Assembly (NCBI RefSeq): GCF_026151205.1 | Contig: NC_087072.1 | Span: forward strand, 319,501-379,500 | From: Bolinopsis microptera | Lineage: Eukaryota > Ctenophora > Tentaculata > Lobata > Bolinopsidae | Direction of reading: 5' to 3' | Length of the DNA: 60,000 bases | Part shown: positions 21,204-31,527 of the stretch, in pieces | How the letters are laid out: the number at the start of each line of letters is the position of its first letter | Numbering within the stretch: position 1 is the first letter of the stretch | The notes under the pieces: model-generated | What the model was told of the DNA's origin: nothing | Seen by the model: the letters and a program-made list of their open reading frames with translations, nothing else | Databases searched by the model: none | Translations under genes and position numbers: made by a program

Positions 21204-22394
21204 AAACTCGAGAGACTGTGGGATACTGAAGGGAAAGGAAGCAGTTCTAACGAGCTCTTCTCAAACACAAGGATATATCTTGTGAATTCGGCTAGTATAT
21301 ATGAAACATTTGTCATGGAGTTGTAGAGGGAGTTATGTGCCTCGCCGGGCTAAAGTAGTGGATGACCTTGCTGTACGGCAAGTTAAACAAGGATCTGAAA
21401 CTACTAGGTTCCGTACAGACTCAACTCTGCACCCGTGTCAATATGTTCAATATATGCAAGCCTCTTGATTTATAATCACCGAGTCTAGTAATTGTTTAAG
21501 AGAGTTCTCTGGCAGTTACGAAACTCGAGAGACTGTGGGATACTGAAGGGAAAGGAAGCAGTTCTAACGAGCTCTTCTCAAACACAAGGATATATCTTGT
21601 GAATTCGGCTAGTATATATGAAACATTTGTCATGGAGTTGTAGAGGGAGTTATGTGCCTCGCCGGGCTAAAGTAGTGGATGACCTTGCTGTACGGCAAGT
21701 TAAACAAGGATCTGAAACTACTAGGTTCCGTACAGACTCAACTCTGCACCCGTGTCAATATGTTCAATATATGCAAGCCTCTTGATTTATAATCACCGAG
21801 TCTAGTAATTGTTTAAGAGAGTTCTCTGGCAGTTACGAAACTCGAGAGACTGTGGGATACTGAAGGGAAAGGAAGCAGTTCTAACGAGCTCTTCTCAAAC
21901 ACAAGGATATATCTTGTGAATTCGGCTAGTATATATGAAACATTTGTCATGGAGTTGTAGAGGGAGTTATGTGCCTCGCCGGGCTAAAGTAGTGGATGAC
22001 CTTGCTGTACGGCAAGTTAAACAAGGATCTGAAACTACTAGGTTCCGTACAGACTCAACTCTGCACCCGTGTCAATATGTTCAATATATGCAAGCCTCTT
22101 GATTTATAATCACCGAGTCTAGTAATTGTTTAAGAGAGTTCTCTGGCAGTTACGAAACTCGAGAGACTGTGGGATACTGAAGGGAAAGGAAGCAGTTCTA
22201 ACGAGCTCTTCTCAAACACAAGGATATATCTTGTGAATTCGGCTAGTATATATGAAACATTTGTCATGGAGTTGTAGAGGGAGTTATGTGCCTCGCCGGG
22301 CTAAAGTAGTGGATGACCTTGCTGTACGGCAAGTTAAACAAGGATCTGAAACTACTAGGTTCCGTACAGACTCAACTCTGCACCCGTGTCAATA
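21204..22394 (+). repeat. 317-bp tandem repeat, 3.75 near-identical copies
   Basis: Units begin at 21207, 21524, 21841 and 22158 (spacing exactly 317). The last is cut after CACCCGTGTCAATA. Each unit contains a near-palindrome ACAAGGATATATCTTGT and a stem CTTGC-TGTAC-GGCAAG. Copies appear identical, pointing to very recent expansion or homogenisation. They have no coding content, and no hammerhead core could be found by eye. Confidence 0.95.
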
Positions 22395-23690
22395 GTGAAT
22401 AATGATTAACAATACTGTTATATATAAATCAAATCTTCAGAGTTGCTTTCCTATTGGATAACCCTGGTGTATGGTGACTAGCAACTCTGTACTGCAGCTA
22501 AAGACTACAGATCTAACTACACATTTATTCACGCAGCAATTTCTTATTGCTAGTAGTGACACCGCTACCAGTGGTGTAGTTATTTGGTTTGATGAAAAGG
22601 GTACAAAGTGAGTGCTCTCACTAAAGAAAAATCCTGCTAGAAGAGAACTCTCTTCAAACAGTTATAAATAACAATAAAATGGTGAAAGAGACTAGTTTTG
22701 GACTGGTACATCCCATTTAAAATAAAAATAACGATAAATAGTATTGATTATGAATGAAATCAAACCAAGCATGAATATAATGAAATCAATTATGAAATGA
22801 ATAAAGAAACAAATAAATGAAATTAATAACGAAATGATGATTAAAAACTTTATGAAGCAAACAATAAACGTTTTGAACAACTTTTTAAAATGAGTGAAAT
22901 CTCGAATAATGATAATATGAAAGAAACAACTACCAATATCAATCTATATTCTGTTTCCAAGTGAATAATGATTAACAATACTGTTATATATAAATCAAAT
23001 CTTCAGAGTTGCTTTCCTATTGGACAACCCTGGTGTATGGTGACTAGCAACTCTGTACTGTAACTAAAGACTACAGATCTAACTACACATTTATTCATGC
23101 AGCAATTTCGTATTGCTAGTAGCGGCACCACTACCAGTGAGTGTAGTTATTTGGTTTGATGAAAAGGGTACAAAGTGAGTGCTCTCACTAAAGAAAAATC
23201 CTGCTAGAAGAGAACTCTCTTCAAACAATTATAAATAACAAAATAACGAAATGATGGTTAAAAACTGTGTAAAATAAAAACAACAACTGACTGATTATTG
23301 AAAATGTAAAACAAATAAGCATGGTTACTGATTAAAAAATAAAAAACGAGTGTGCTCAGTATTGCCAGCTCCGCAGATCTGTTCTAAAACGGTGAATGAG
23401 GTTAGTTTTGGACTGGTACACTCCATTTAAAATGAAAAATAACGATAAATAGTATTGATGAAGAATAAAATCAAATCAAGCATGAATATAATGAAATCAA
23501 TTATGAAATGAATAAAGAAACAAATAAATGAAATTAATAACGAAATTATGATAAATTTCGTATTGCTAGTAGCGGCACCACTACCAGTTGGTGTAGTTAT
23601 TTGGTTTGATGAAAAGGGTATAAAGTGAGTGCTCTCACTAAAGAAAAATCCTGCTAGAAGAGAACTATCTTCAAACAATTATAAATAACA
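22395..23690 (+). repeat. 567-bp repeat family, two full and one partial copy
   Basis: Block one starts at 22395 and recurs at 22962 (offset 567). A partial third copy (about 23554-23690) carries only the distal half. Each full copy holds an inverted repeat AGAGTTGCT...AGCAACTCT. Between copies the sequence is AT-rich with AATGAA/ATAACGAAAT runs, a pattern also present at 21090-21200. No coding potential is evident. Confidence 0.8.
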
Positions 23691-23734
23691 ACAAATGATT
23701 GATTATTGAAAATGTAAAACAAACACAGGCTAGC

Positions 23735-26700
23735 ATGTCTAGTATACAGGTTAAACGAGCGTTTGGAGGTCTAATTCAGGAGTTCAAAATAACACATGTG
23801 ATGGAGGACGTTACACCTGAAGTGGGAGTTCATCATTATTTTGAACACTTCATCAAGGGGCTTCTACATGCTGCTAGGAGGAAGTTTAGTTGTTTTAAAT
23901 TTTACGTTACTTGTGAGGGTGTTTTTCAGGTAATAGTTTTTTAAGATTTAACTTTCTTTAGTAACTTCTTTGAATCTCGAAGTGTTAGCATAAATTGATA
24001 AACTTGCAAAAGAAAACCAAGTCGTTAGCGTACACTTAGAAGTCATCACTTTTGATTTATTTTAAGTTTAGTATAAAAAAATATAACTGAGTTAATTAAC
24101 TTCAGAGAAGCGTTGAAGAGGAAGAAGTTGTTTATGGTTTTCTCACTAAAACAACTACATGCACCGAAGCGCTTAACATTGATGAACTCGTAGAAAGATC
24201 GAAAACAAAAATTTTAGAATCATTTTCAAGCTTCGAGAGTCAAGGTAAATTTATGAAATAATAAAAAACACGTTAGATTTATTTTTATTTTTTACATGAA
24301 TACAATACAACTAAACATTGAAAGAGCAAAAATTCCATTGTTAGTTAGTTATTTTGCTTCTTCACCTCTATTTTGTTTTATAAATTAATTATCTGAGAAA
24401 CTCTTTTTTAACAAGAATATTACGTAATATTAAACCAAAATTATCATAAATTTGTATTACAGGCTCTGGTTATATATTCAAACGATGGAATGGTGTTACG
24501 GTGAAAATTGTCAAGTACTCTCCCACGACACATTAGTAGTAACATAACAATTGTTACCAGAACTGTATTAGTTAGTGTTACATACTCATACATAGAGGTG
24601 AAACGGATGCATCCATACCCTTTTACCTTTACGCTACGAGGGTAGCTCAAAACATTTTGCTGTTTTTTTACCTAATCGAAATATTTTTATTTTACTCTAC
24701 GTTTTCACATTCTCATGTTTTATTCTTAGTGTGTGATCAAATCAGAGATTCTATAATTATAATAGCACATAGTATATCATAACTTTTAAGTTTCAGTAAA
24801 TATTTAAATAACGTATAAATTTCACAATGTGAGTATTTTAGTTCGCTATTAATTTCCCCTAAACCATGTTTTTACGTTTAATTCAACGATTATTAAATTG
24901 CGTTATTAATTGTTGACGTTTTGTTGTTGTTTTACCTAATTGAAATATTTTTTATTTACTCTACGCTTTCGTATTCTCATGTTTTATTCTAAGTGTGTGA
25001 TCAAATTATAGACTCTATGATTATATTAGCACATTGTATATCATAACTTTTAAGTTCAAGTAAATCTTTAAAATAATATATAAATTTCATGAAGTGGGTA
25101 TTTTAGTTCGCTATCAATTTTCACCAAAACTATGTTTTTACGTTTAATTCAATGATTATTAAAATTGCATTATTAATTGTTATCGTTACTGATTTAACAA
25201 ATTATCTTTAATAGTTACATGATGTCGACAGGTAGTTACATCCCTTTACCGGACGTGTTGAAGAGACGCAGATGTCTACTCAATATACAAAACAATGACA
25301 ATCTATGTTTTTTATACTGTATAGCAGCTAGCTATCGCATGCCGGAAAGGAACAGAACTCGCCCTACGTACTACAAACAGTTATTTAACCGGTTTAATAT
25401 GAATGGTAAGTAAAGTAATGTGATATAACTATTTATCACAATTCTCTACAGTGTTTTAGCGATATTATCAAACTAAACTTATAATTTATAATTCACAAAT
25501 TTTACAGGAGTTAACAAACCTGTACGAGTTGAAGACATCCCTCGATTCGAGAAACAGAACGGTAGCCACATGTCTTGATAATAATAATAAAAACTATATC
25601 AATATTTATGACTTATACTTAAAACTAAATTAATTATTTTTAAAGCTAATATGTTGTTTCAGATGTGAGTGTTAATGTTTTCAAATACGTCGAGAACGAA
25701 CCTCCAACGTATATCCTACCTATTCACAAGTCGTCATATCGACATAAGAAGATTGTGAATCTGCTGTTGTTAACAGATGGTGAAAACAGTCATTATGTGT
25801 TAATCAAATCCATGGCAGCACTCCTAAAAGTCAAAACAGCATATGGTAAATCTGGACATGCCTGCGACCTATGCTTTCGTGTTTTCTATTCACTCATCAC
25901 CTATATGAAACACATCGATTTCTGTAGGACAGGAGAACCGACTGTGGAGATGCCTGATGATCCTGTTCTAAAATTTAAAAACTTTAAATATAGAATGCCA
26001 AATCCGATAACAATATATGCTGATTTCGAGGCATATAACTGTAAGGTAAACGAGGAAATAACTGAGAGCACGAAACTTCTTTGTGAGCAAAAACCATCTG
26101 GTTTTGGTTACACTGTTGTATCGCCGTACACTCAGTTCTGTAAACCAACAGTTATCTACAGAGGTATTGACGCTGCAGATGTTTTTGTACATAAAATTCT
26201 CATGGAATGTTATGAAGTAGAATCAGTGTTAAGTGAGGTTAAACCGATGGAGTTTACAGAGGAAGACAGTGAGAATTTTTCTAACTCGGATAACTGCTCG
26301 ATCTGTGAGGGTAGACTTAACTGGGAAACACAAAACATTTGTAGAGATCACTGCCATATCACAGGGAGGTTTAGAGGTGCAGCACACTCTTACTGTAACA
26401 TCAAGATGCAACAACAGAAAAAGGTTGTTGTGTACTTTCACAATGCAAAAGGTTATGACAATCACTTCTTAATACAGAGTCTCGCAGCAAATCCTAAAAT
26501 AGGGCAGATAGACGTGCTAGGACAAACAAGTGAAAAATACACGCGAATTTCAACCAGACATTTTGTTGTGCATGACTCGATGTCACATCTTGTAGGAAGT
26601 TTGGATAGCTTATGCTCTAGTCTTAGACAGCGTGGTGATTGTGGATTTCAACTCATCCGACAAGAGTTCCCGGAGGATGAAAAGTATCAGTGTGTTATAC

Positions 26701-29385
26701 GTAAACTGGTTTACCCGTATGATTACATTGACAGTTTCGAAAAGTTTGCAGAGTCGATTCCGTGTAAAGAAGCTTTCTACAATAAGCTTAGCGAGGAGGA
26801 ACTTTCTGACGACGAGTACGACCGTTTATTGCGGACTTGTGAAATCTTCAAAATCAAAACACTCGGTCAGCTTCATGATCTTTACCTACGAGTTGATGTA
26901 TTGATATTGGCATGTGTTTTCGAGGATTATCGACGGTTAGGATTGGAAATGTTCGGGTTAGATCCTTGTTACTATGTGAGCAGCCCTAGCTATTCCTTTG
27001 ATGCTATGCTCTGTACGACTAAAGTAGAACTCGAGCTGCTTACAGATAAAGAGATGTACAATTTCTTTGAAAAAGGTAAATGTTACACAAATTAAATTAC
27101 AAGTCCCTTGAAAGTTTAAAATGAAAACATAAGTCGTGAGATAAAATCAAACCTTTTCTTGTTTTAGGGGTGAGGGGTGGATGTAGCTCAGTTTATAAGC
27201 GGTTAGCTACAGCCAACAACAAGGAAGCTGATTTTAACTATGATCCTCGCTGTGAAGAGTCTCGTATCTTTTATACGGTTAGTTTGAAAATATCTTTTTT
27301 CTAAGTAGTACACTTTCGTAGGTACAATACTTTCAAATTATGTGTTGATGTGGTATATATAAAAACGATGGCGGACATGAGCTATGGCTCATGTCCGCTT
27401 TCGAATCGATTTAAAAACGATGGCGGACATGAGCCACCATACATATCATTTTTAACATTTTTTTGTTTTCAGGATTGTAACAATCTTTACGGATTTGCAA
27501 TGCTAGCAAAACTACCCCACTCACAGTTTCGATGGCTGTCCTCTGAAGAATTAGCTGACTTTGAGGTGGATGAATTCGATGCTCTGGGTGATTACGGTGT
27601 CGTTTTAGAGGTATGTTCAAATAATCGCGAATTAATTTGTATGCGTTAAATATATTGTTATTACTAGCGTAGTTATACTTATAATATATATTTTAAATTT
27701 TTTTTTTTTCAGGTTGATTTGGAATACCCTGATCATTTACACGATGCCCATCGTGATTTTCCTCTAGCTCCTGAGAATCTTACAATAACTCGAGAGATGT
27801 TGAGTGATGAAATGAAAGAGTTCCTTCGTGTTAACAATCTACCGTTCTCTAAACAGGAGAGACTCACTCAAACTCTATTGTCAAAAGAAGGGTATATTAC
27901 CCACATTAGAAATCTTAAGCTGTACAAGAGTTTGGGTCTTACAGTGACAGCCATCAAAAGAGGTATAATTTTTTATCAAACACCTTGGATGGCTGAGTAT
28001 ATACAGATGAATACGATGCGAAGGATTAACTCCAGAAGCAAGTTCGAAAAAGATTTCTTTAAGTTACTGGTTAGTTTTTCTAACATCATCACAACTTCTT
28101 TATCTAATCTTAAAAAGTGTGATTAACCAATTTTGTAAAAGTGTGTATTTAACCTGAAACGTATTTTTAAGAAAACATACTTTTAACATTCTTAGATAAA
28201 CTCGATTTTCGGGAAGACGTGTGAAAATGTACGTAGATACAGACACTTTAAGGTTGCTACCAACGTCAAGCAGCTTAAACGGTACACAAGTCGTGAAACT
28301 TTCAAGACAGTCACGATAATAACACCAAAGTTAGTGGTACTTGAATCAGAAAAAACATCAGTACTACTCAATAAACCTATATATGCAGGCATGGTAAGTA
28401 CAAATTCACACTTATAATTTAAAACATTTGGAGAAATTTTTCAACCATACATTACAAATTTACTGAGTTCCTTATTTTGCTATACCCCCTCTTCACGTAA
28501 CAAAATTTTTTTTTCTCTAGAAACTAACAGTTAATATTTCAGACTATTCTGGATCTTTCTAAAGAGCATATGTATCACTTCCATTTCAACGTGATGCGAC
28601 CTCTTTTTCCAGATCGTATTGAAGTTTTATTCAGCGATACTGATAGTTTATGCTATTTCATCAAAGAAGGTGATATAGCCAATAAATTGTTAAGTATTGC
28701 TCGACTTTTAGATTTCTCGAACTACGACTCAAATCATCCTCTTTTCTCACTGAGGAATAAATGTGTACCCGGAAAGTAAGTAGTCTAATTTAGATCAATT
28801 ATTTTGCTACTAGAATGTTTTAAAAACGCTTTATTCGTTCGTTGTGACAGTATTTTAAACTAATTATATCCCACTTATATATTTTTAAAAATCTAAACTC
28901 TAAAATGTTGAACCTAACGAATTCGGTATGACATATAAAATAAAATTCAGGTTCAAGGATGAAGTCGCAGGTGGTACTGCTATACAATTCTGTGGTCATA
29001 GGTAGGAAAAATTCTTTCCTTTAAACTTATGGTTCACCTAGTTGTAACATTTTTTTGAGGTAGTGATTTTAAAACATGTTTCATTAGAACTCACTGTTTC
29101 AGGGCGAAAAGTTATTCTCTGATTACAACTACTGAACGGAAGATGGCTGCTGCAGGTGTGAAAATATCGATGCAACGCTGTTTGAAACATGTAGATTTTG
29201 TTGAGGTAATTGCATCAGCCTCCTTAAAAACTGTTACTCAAAACACATTGGTATCAAGAAAACACCGTATGTTTATGCAAGAGAGCACAAGAATAGCTCT
29301 TAGTTATCTCGACATAAAAAGGATAGTATTACCTAACGGGATTGACACTGTTCCTTATGGTTATAACGGGGTTTATTTCTCTTGA
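23735..29385 (+). CDS. Protein-primed family B DNA polymerase (Polinton pPolB), spliced
   Basis: Exons by splice sites and frame: 23735-23929, 24106-24244, 24463-about 24534, about 25213-25405, 25508-25561, 25663-27075, 27168-27277, 27473-27610, 27713-28069, 28196-28393, 28543-28775, 28951-29001 and 29103-29385. The junction between the third and fourth exons is uncertain, so the first three could be a separate gene; however, the order (GSGYIF...VKIVKY, then GSYIPLP) matches the usual polymerase N-terminus. Exonuclease motifs are IYADFEAY, FHNAKGYDNHF and LYLRVDV. There is a Cys/His endonuclease-VII-like insertion (DHCHITGRFRGAAH). Polymerase motif A is DCNNLYG, motif B is INSIFGK and motif C is SDTDSL. 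Total about 1,140 residues, the usual size. It replicates the element from a protein primer. Nothing is visibly inactivated. Confidence 0.9.
24665..25190 (+). repeat. Two tandem copies of about 264 bp
   Basis: The segment from TTTTACCTAAT to ATTAATTGTT occurs twice (about 24666-24920 and 24930-25190), with several differences. It lies in the presumed third intron or intergenic gap of the polymerase gene and accounts for its unusual length. Confidence 0.75.
27371..27398. repeat. Perfect hairpin in a polymerase intron
   Basis: GCGGACATGAGC-TATG-GCTCATGTCCGC, 12-bp arms and a 4-nt loop, inside the intron between exons ending at 27277 and starting at 27473. The left arm is repeated once more at 27422-27433 with its preceding AAAACGATG. 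Confidence 0.85.
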
Positions 29386-29653
29386 AAAAGTATTTTGTTA
29401 TATTATAACAGTTTTACATTTTTATTATTGTTTCCGAATTTTTGATACACTTGTTTTATTAATTAAAATAAGTGATAATTTTGGAGGAAGTTTTACAATA
29501 TACCAATCAAGATTCAATGAACAATTTTGAGTTGTATTCTCGGTTTAATTTTTGATTTTGAATGTTTTTCGATGTAAATTTTTGTTGAATTTATTTTTAT
29601 CTCTGTTGCAATCCGTTTTATCTTCTTTTATGTAATTTAAGGTTTTTATTTTT

Positions 29654-29940
29654 ACAAAATAAAACTCAGAAATCGCTAAAAATTATTAAATGTAGTTACA
29701 TTACAACTTTAAAGAAAATACATTTATCCTGATCTCATATTAGGTGAAAAAATAAAACTCAGAAATCGCTTAAAATTATTAAATGTAGTTACATTACAAC
29801 TTTAAAGAAAATACATTTATCCCGATCTCATATTAGGTGAAAAAATAAAACTCAGAAATCGCTTAAAATTATTAAATGTAGTTACATTACAACTTTAAAG
29901 AAAATACATTTATCCCGATCTCATATTAGATAAAAAACTT
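29654..29940 (+). repeat. 93-bp tandem repeat, three copies
   Basis: Each unit contains AAAATAAAACTCAGAAATCGC and ends near ATTAGGTGA. It sits between the polymerase stop and the convergent leftward gene. Each unit supplies an AATAAA, so the array probably serves as a polyadenylation region for the polymerase. Confidence 0.85.
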
Positions 29941-29955
29941 TCAATTTTCAAACAA

Positions 29956-30447
29956 TTAAGATTCCATAAAGGTTTTGATAGCAATAGATTTTTCTTTAGC
30001 GCAGTACCTTGTGTTATGTACCCTACAACACATGGGGTTTGGTAATTCACTTGGCATCTGATATCCTAAACTTTGAACATTAACAATGATAGTTGTTGGT
30101 AAGATATTTTGAAGTAATTTAAATGTAACACGACTGTAAGTGTATACTTGATACTCTTGATATCTCGTAAAAATTGTTTCTATGCTCTCGTAAGGAACAT
30201 CTCCGTCGTGATAGGAAAGGCTGTTGAGGTTCTTCATTGCAAAGCGAATTGTTCTTTTATCAACATCACTCAAATCCCAATTCGTCGGAGGTTTTAGAAT
30301 GTAGTGGTTGTACTCATCGTTAGGAAACAAACAACAGATTTCCTTAACTATTAAACCGCTAGGTAATCTGTATCCAGAGGTAGCAATGTAAACTTTCATA
30401 TTTGCAACGTATGCAAAGTTGTAAATAGTAGAAATGATTTTGTCCAT
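29956..30447 (-). CDS. Polinton-associated protein, exonuclease-like (tentative)
   Basis: 163 residues. The layout, an N-terminal strand pair with GLIVKEIC, then a KPPTNW stretch, YHDGDVPY, a VYTYS strand and a C-terminal H-x-TRYCAKEK block, follows a protein I recall from many arthropod and cnidarian mobile elements that looks like an RNase H-type (DEDD) exonuclease. The expected first acidic pair is not obvious here, so catalysis is doubtful. It lies 11 bp after the upstream gene, suggesting co-expression. Alternative: a structural protein of unknown type. Confidence 0.4.
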   Translation of the reverse strand: MDKIISTIYNFAYVANMKVYIATSGYRLPSGLIVKEICCLFPNDEYNHYILKPPTNWDLSDVDKRTIRFAMKNLNSLSYHDGDVPYESIETIFTRYQEYQVYTYSRVTFKLLQNILPTTIIVNVQSLGYQMPSELPNPMCCRVHNTRYCAKEKSIAIKTFMES

Positions 30448-30458
30448 CTCCCTGCTGA

Positions 30459-30878
30459 TTAAGTACCCTTTTTACGATTTTTATTCGGCTGTTGAGCTTT
30501 AAAACTTTCTGCGATAACAGATTGATTCATTACATTAACATAGCGACCGTAATAAATAGCTTGCGGTGAGCATGTTAGCAGGAAAGATCTACCAACAGTA
30601 CAGTAAATAATCATATCCTTCTTGATATCGGGACTATGAGGTAGCTTTGATTCAAAGTTTTTATATAATGTTTGTAAAGAACCCAAAACTTCACCACGAG
30701 CTTTTTCAAAATGAATCTGTACTTTATCGAGGAGTGATAGTTGATGATGCAAGTGAAGTATGTCACTCTTCATATCATCTTTACACCCGGAACATTCTGT
30801 AGCTGTCAAAGACACGCATTTTCTTATAATGTTTTCAACAAGAAAACCAACCCAATCTACATTATCATAAAACGTCAT
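30459..30878 (-). CDS. Polinton-associated Cys/His protein, unknown function
   Basis: 139 residues. The N-terminal half holds CVSLTATECSGC followed 15-20 residues later by HLHHQ, a possible single zinc site. The rest is helical with a basic tail (KNRKKGT). It is followed after 11 bp by the exonuclease-like gene. No TATA box is visible upstream, but a polypyrimidine stretch ending in GCAG lies just before the start, so a spliced leader exon is possible. Confidence 0.45.
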   Translation of the reverse strand: MTFYDNVDWVGFLVENIIRKCVSLTATECSGCKDDMKSDILHLHHQLSLLDKVQIHFEKARGEVLGSLQTLYKNFESKLPHSPDIKKDMIIYCTVGRSFLLTCSPQAIYYGRYVNVMNQSVIAESFKAQQPNKNRKKGT

Positions 30879-30954
30879 TCTGCAAAAACCAAAAACTGTT
30901 TCTTTACTAATTTCACAAACAGAACAGAAAACGAAGTCGATGGAAATGATTCAA

Positions 30955-31491
30955 TCACTCAGCATTGGTATTTATAGTATCAGTTTGAGGTAATCTTGAA
31001 AATCTGATATTGTGTAAAGCTAAGAAAATGTTTTTCATTAAGCTGCCTCCTCTTTCTTTTGAGTCATATGTAATTCCCGCAACTAACACAATTAAGATGA
31101 TATACCAATAATTTACACCATTGTAATGAAAAACTTGCTCTGGATAAGTAGATGATTCTAGTTCATTCAAAATAGGTGACATGAAAAGAAGGTTAATGTA
31201 ATCGAACTTGAAGACTTTTCCCTCAGATTGAACTTGTTTCATTGGTGCACCATCAACTTCAAACCCCTTCCAGGAAAAAGTAAATGTTGATTGATTTACT
31301 GTTTTAGAATAGTGAGAAAAGTTTGCTCCCTGCTCCATGTATAGAACTAGTGTGTTATTTGTTCTTGATAAATATGCATGTTGATTTTCACCTTCAAAAT
31401 AGAAATAATCTTGTTGGGTATTAAGATTGAGAGGGAATTTAAACGCAAAGGTTAGAGATGCGATAACTTTGAATACCACTTGGAAATTCAT
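30955..31491 (-). CDS. Single-pass membrane glycoprotein of the Polinton
   Basis: 178 residues: an N-terminal hydrophobic signal-like segment (about residues 4-19), a strand-rich outer region with sequons NNT, NFS and NQS, then a strongly hydrophobic membrane segment WYIILIVLVAGITY (about 128-141) and a short basic inner tail. This is a type I membrane protein layout. Polinton core genes do not include one, so it is an accessory protein, possibly acting at the virion surface or host membrane. I recognise no family and no fusion motif. A TATAAAAGC box lies at 31518-31526 (minus), 27 bp upstream. Confidence 0.6.
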   Translation of the reverse strand: MNFQVVFKVIASLTFAFKFPLNLNTQQDYFYFEGENQHAYLSRTNNTLVLYMEQGANFSHYSKTVNQSTFTFSWKGFEVDGAPMKQVQSEGKVFKFDYINLLFMSPILNELESSTYPEQVFHYNGVNYWYIILIVLVAGITYDSKERGGSLMKNIFLALHNIRFSRLPQTDTINTNAE

Positions 31492-31517
31492 GTCTTATTT
31501 CACGTTAGTATTTAATG

Positions 31518-31526
31518 CTTTTATAG
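31518..31526 (-). promoter_or_regulatory. TATA box of the glycoprotein gene
   Basis: TATAAAAGC on the minus strand, 27-35 bp upstream of the start at 31491, overlapping the very end of the preceding leftward gene. Confidence 0.55.
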
Positions 31527-31527
31527 C

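Noticed and set aside
21204-22394. Hammerhead ribozyme in the 317-bp repeat
   Set aside because: No CTGANGA...GAAA core could be found by eye on either strand, although CTGAAG and GAAAC pieces occur separately.
21204-23690. CRISPR array
   Set aside because: The repeats are far too long and lack short unique spacers; the surroundings are eukaryotic.
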